This document shows, in pieces, positions 62,822 to 64,000 of a stretch of 64,000 bases of DNA; within the stretch, counting starts at the first letter, position 1; every line of letters starts with the position of its first letter. Both the position numbers and the translations under genes were made by a program. The notes below the pieces were generated by a model. That model was given only the letters and a program-made list of their open reading frames with translations, did not search any database and was not told the DNA's origin. This DNA is from Conus ventricosus (taxonomy: Eukaryota; Mollusca; Gastropoda; Neogastropoda; Conidae), in contig CM031601.1 of NCBI GenBank assembly GCA_018398815.1, positions 13,643,074 to 13,707,073 on the forward strand. The letters run 5' to 3'.

Positions 62822-62848
62822 GGGGGGGGGGGGGGGGGGGGGGGGGGG
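62822..62848. repeat. poly-G tract (27 bp)
   Basis: Unbroken G run. Confidence 0.9.
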
Positions 62849-64000
62849 AACAATCTTCCCTCATCAAGTGAGGCATTCTACAGTCCTTGGTTTGATTTTT
62901 TCCCTTGCCTTACTAATTTTTTACCTGTAGATGTGCATAATGGGTGTAAGTATGTGGTACATAATGTGGGATCAATGATAAAATTCTTTGGTGCCAACCC
63001 TTTCCAATTTTTTAAGAATTTCCTTGTTGCAGAGATCCTGAATTTAATATAAAAATCCAGTAACTAAGGATTTTGAATAGGGATGATGAAATATCTGCAG
63101 AACAAATATGTGGATATTGACATCTTATATATGTAAAATGCATTTTTATTTTTTAATATTTCCTTTCTCATCTGCAACAAGGGTATTAGAAAGGCTTTCA
63201 GTCGTAAGCCAAGCTACCCCTTCTTCAGCCAACCCTTCCCCTTCATCCCTGGTTCTCAATTTTGACTCCAGAAGGTAGGCAATCAATATCTTTAAAATGC
63301 AAATGCAGCTTTTTTCCCATACTCTTAGTCGACCTTGACCCATGTATCCCCCCCATCCTCTCCAATTCAAAGTCTACAAGAAGTAAAACAACAACAACAA
63401 AACAAAAACAACAAACAAAAAAAACCCAATGGTGTTAAAAAATCTTAGCACAGTTTGGCTGGGAATGAACAATTCACAAATGTCTGCATGCACAAAGGGC
63501 TTTGTTCTTTTTTAAACAATGTTTATAGCTTTATGCTGTTAACTTTTCTTTGTTCTATTTCCTTTGTATGTAAAATTTACTGGGTCCATACAAGTTCTTG
63601 AAGATTCTGTAAAGCTTTGTGCTTTTGAGGACTCCAGTTCAACAACAACAAAAAAAGAGAGAAAAAAGTTGAAATTAGGATTCTGGTATATACAGAAAAC
63701 TCAGCTTGAAAGTATTTGTAAATGATTTTATGTAGGAAGTTGTTTTGAAGAGAAAAACACAAAATGAAGAGAAAAACACAAAATTATACAGATTTAATGA
63801 ATTAATTATTTAGTTATTTATTTATCCCTGGGTAAAAGCGATTTTGATATGCAGAGATAAATCACATTTCCCGTGTAACATGCCTAACAAATGTCTGCTG
63901 CTGATGAAGAAGAAAAAATTATCATTATCTTTATTAGAGTAGGTTAGCGATTACTTTTGTTACCATGCATGACATCATGTTGGATAGACTCGAGGTTTGC
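62849..64000. other. no gene seen
   Basis: AT-rich. (AAC)n-like and A-rich stretches lie at 63385-63425. Nothing I can name. Confidence 0.5.

Overview
The window reads as animal nuclear DNA, most likely from a lophotrochozoan and probably a marine gastropod. Coding exons are short and split by AT-rich introns with GT/AG borders. The repeats are (CA)n, (CT)n and poly-G tracts, hAT, piggyBac and TIR elements, and an APE-type non-LTR retrotransposon. I place the organism by general resemblance only; nothing here gives a species.

One host gene runs through the window on the + strand from 2854 to 52934. It is the CREB-binding protein / p300 histone acetyltransferase. Eighteen exons are visible. 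In order they encode KIX, Gln-rich linkers, an acidic region rich in SUMO-type motifs, the bromodomain, the RING/PHD-like region, the HAT domain, ZZ, TAZ2, the nuclear-receptor coactivator-binding (IBiD) segment and a Gln/Pro-rich C-terminus ending in TAA at 52932-52934. The N-terminus and TAZ1 must lie upstream of position 1. A long 3'UTR follows. Many exons carry one-base losses, mostly in homopolymers, that break the frame while the flanking frames still match CBP. I read these as errors of an unpolished long-read assembly and not as decay.

The 20.9-kb intron between the KIX exons and the next exon (3465-24372) is a nest of mobile DNA. A 90-91 bp tandem satellite (3541-4036 and 9464-10349) is split by a 5,427-bp transposon (4037-9463). 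That transposon has about 31-bp terminal inverted repeats, an ATTT target duplication and a four-exon minus-strand gene of the DUF7869 type. Downstream are a tyrosine-recombinase fragment, hAT zinc-finger fossils, an almost complete 6-kb non-LTR retrotransposon with 33-bp target duplications (13953-19921), a TTAA element and two nested hAT-like elements. At 23300-24400 the acceptor and start of the next CBP exon are present three times.

The rest of the gene carries many small transposons with readable ends. They fall into hAT-like elements with 6-bp target duplications (termini CAGACCTGTN2AC, CAGGGTTC or CAGGCATGAAA), several of which keep an N-terminal zinc-finger coding piece, and TTAA-flanked piggyBac-type elements, some with transposase N-terminal fossils. 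An inverted pair of 610-bp repeats brackets exons 3 to 8.

The region after about 53 kb is the 3'UTR and downstream sequence. It contains a 33-bp tandem repeat with TGAGTCA motifs, a 384-bp hAT-type MITE, a 5'-truncated retrotransposon tail and no further protein gene that I can recognise.
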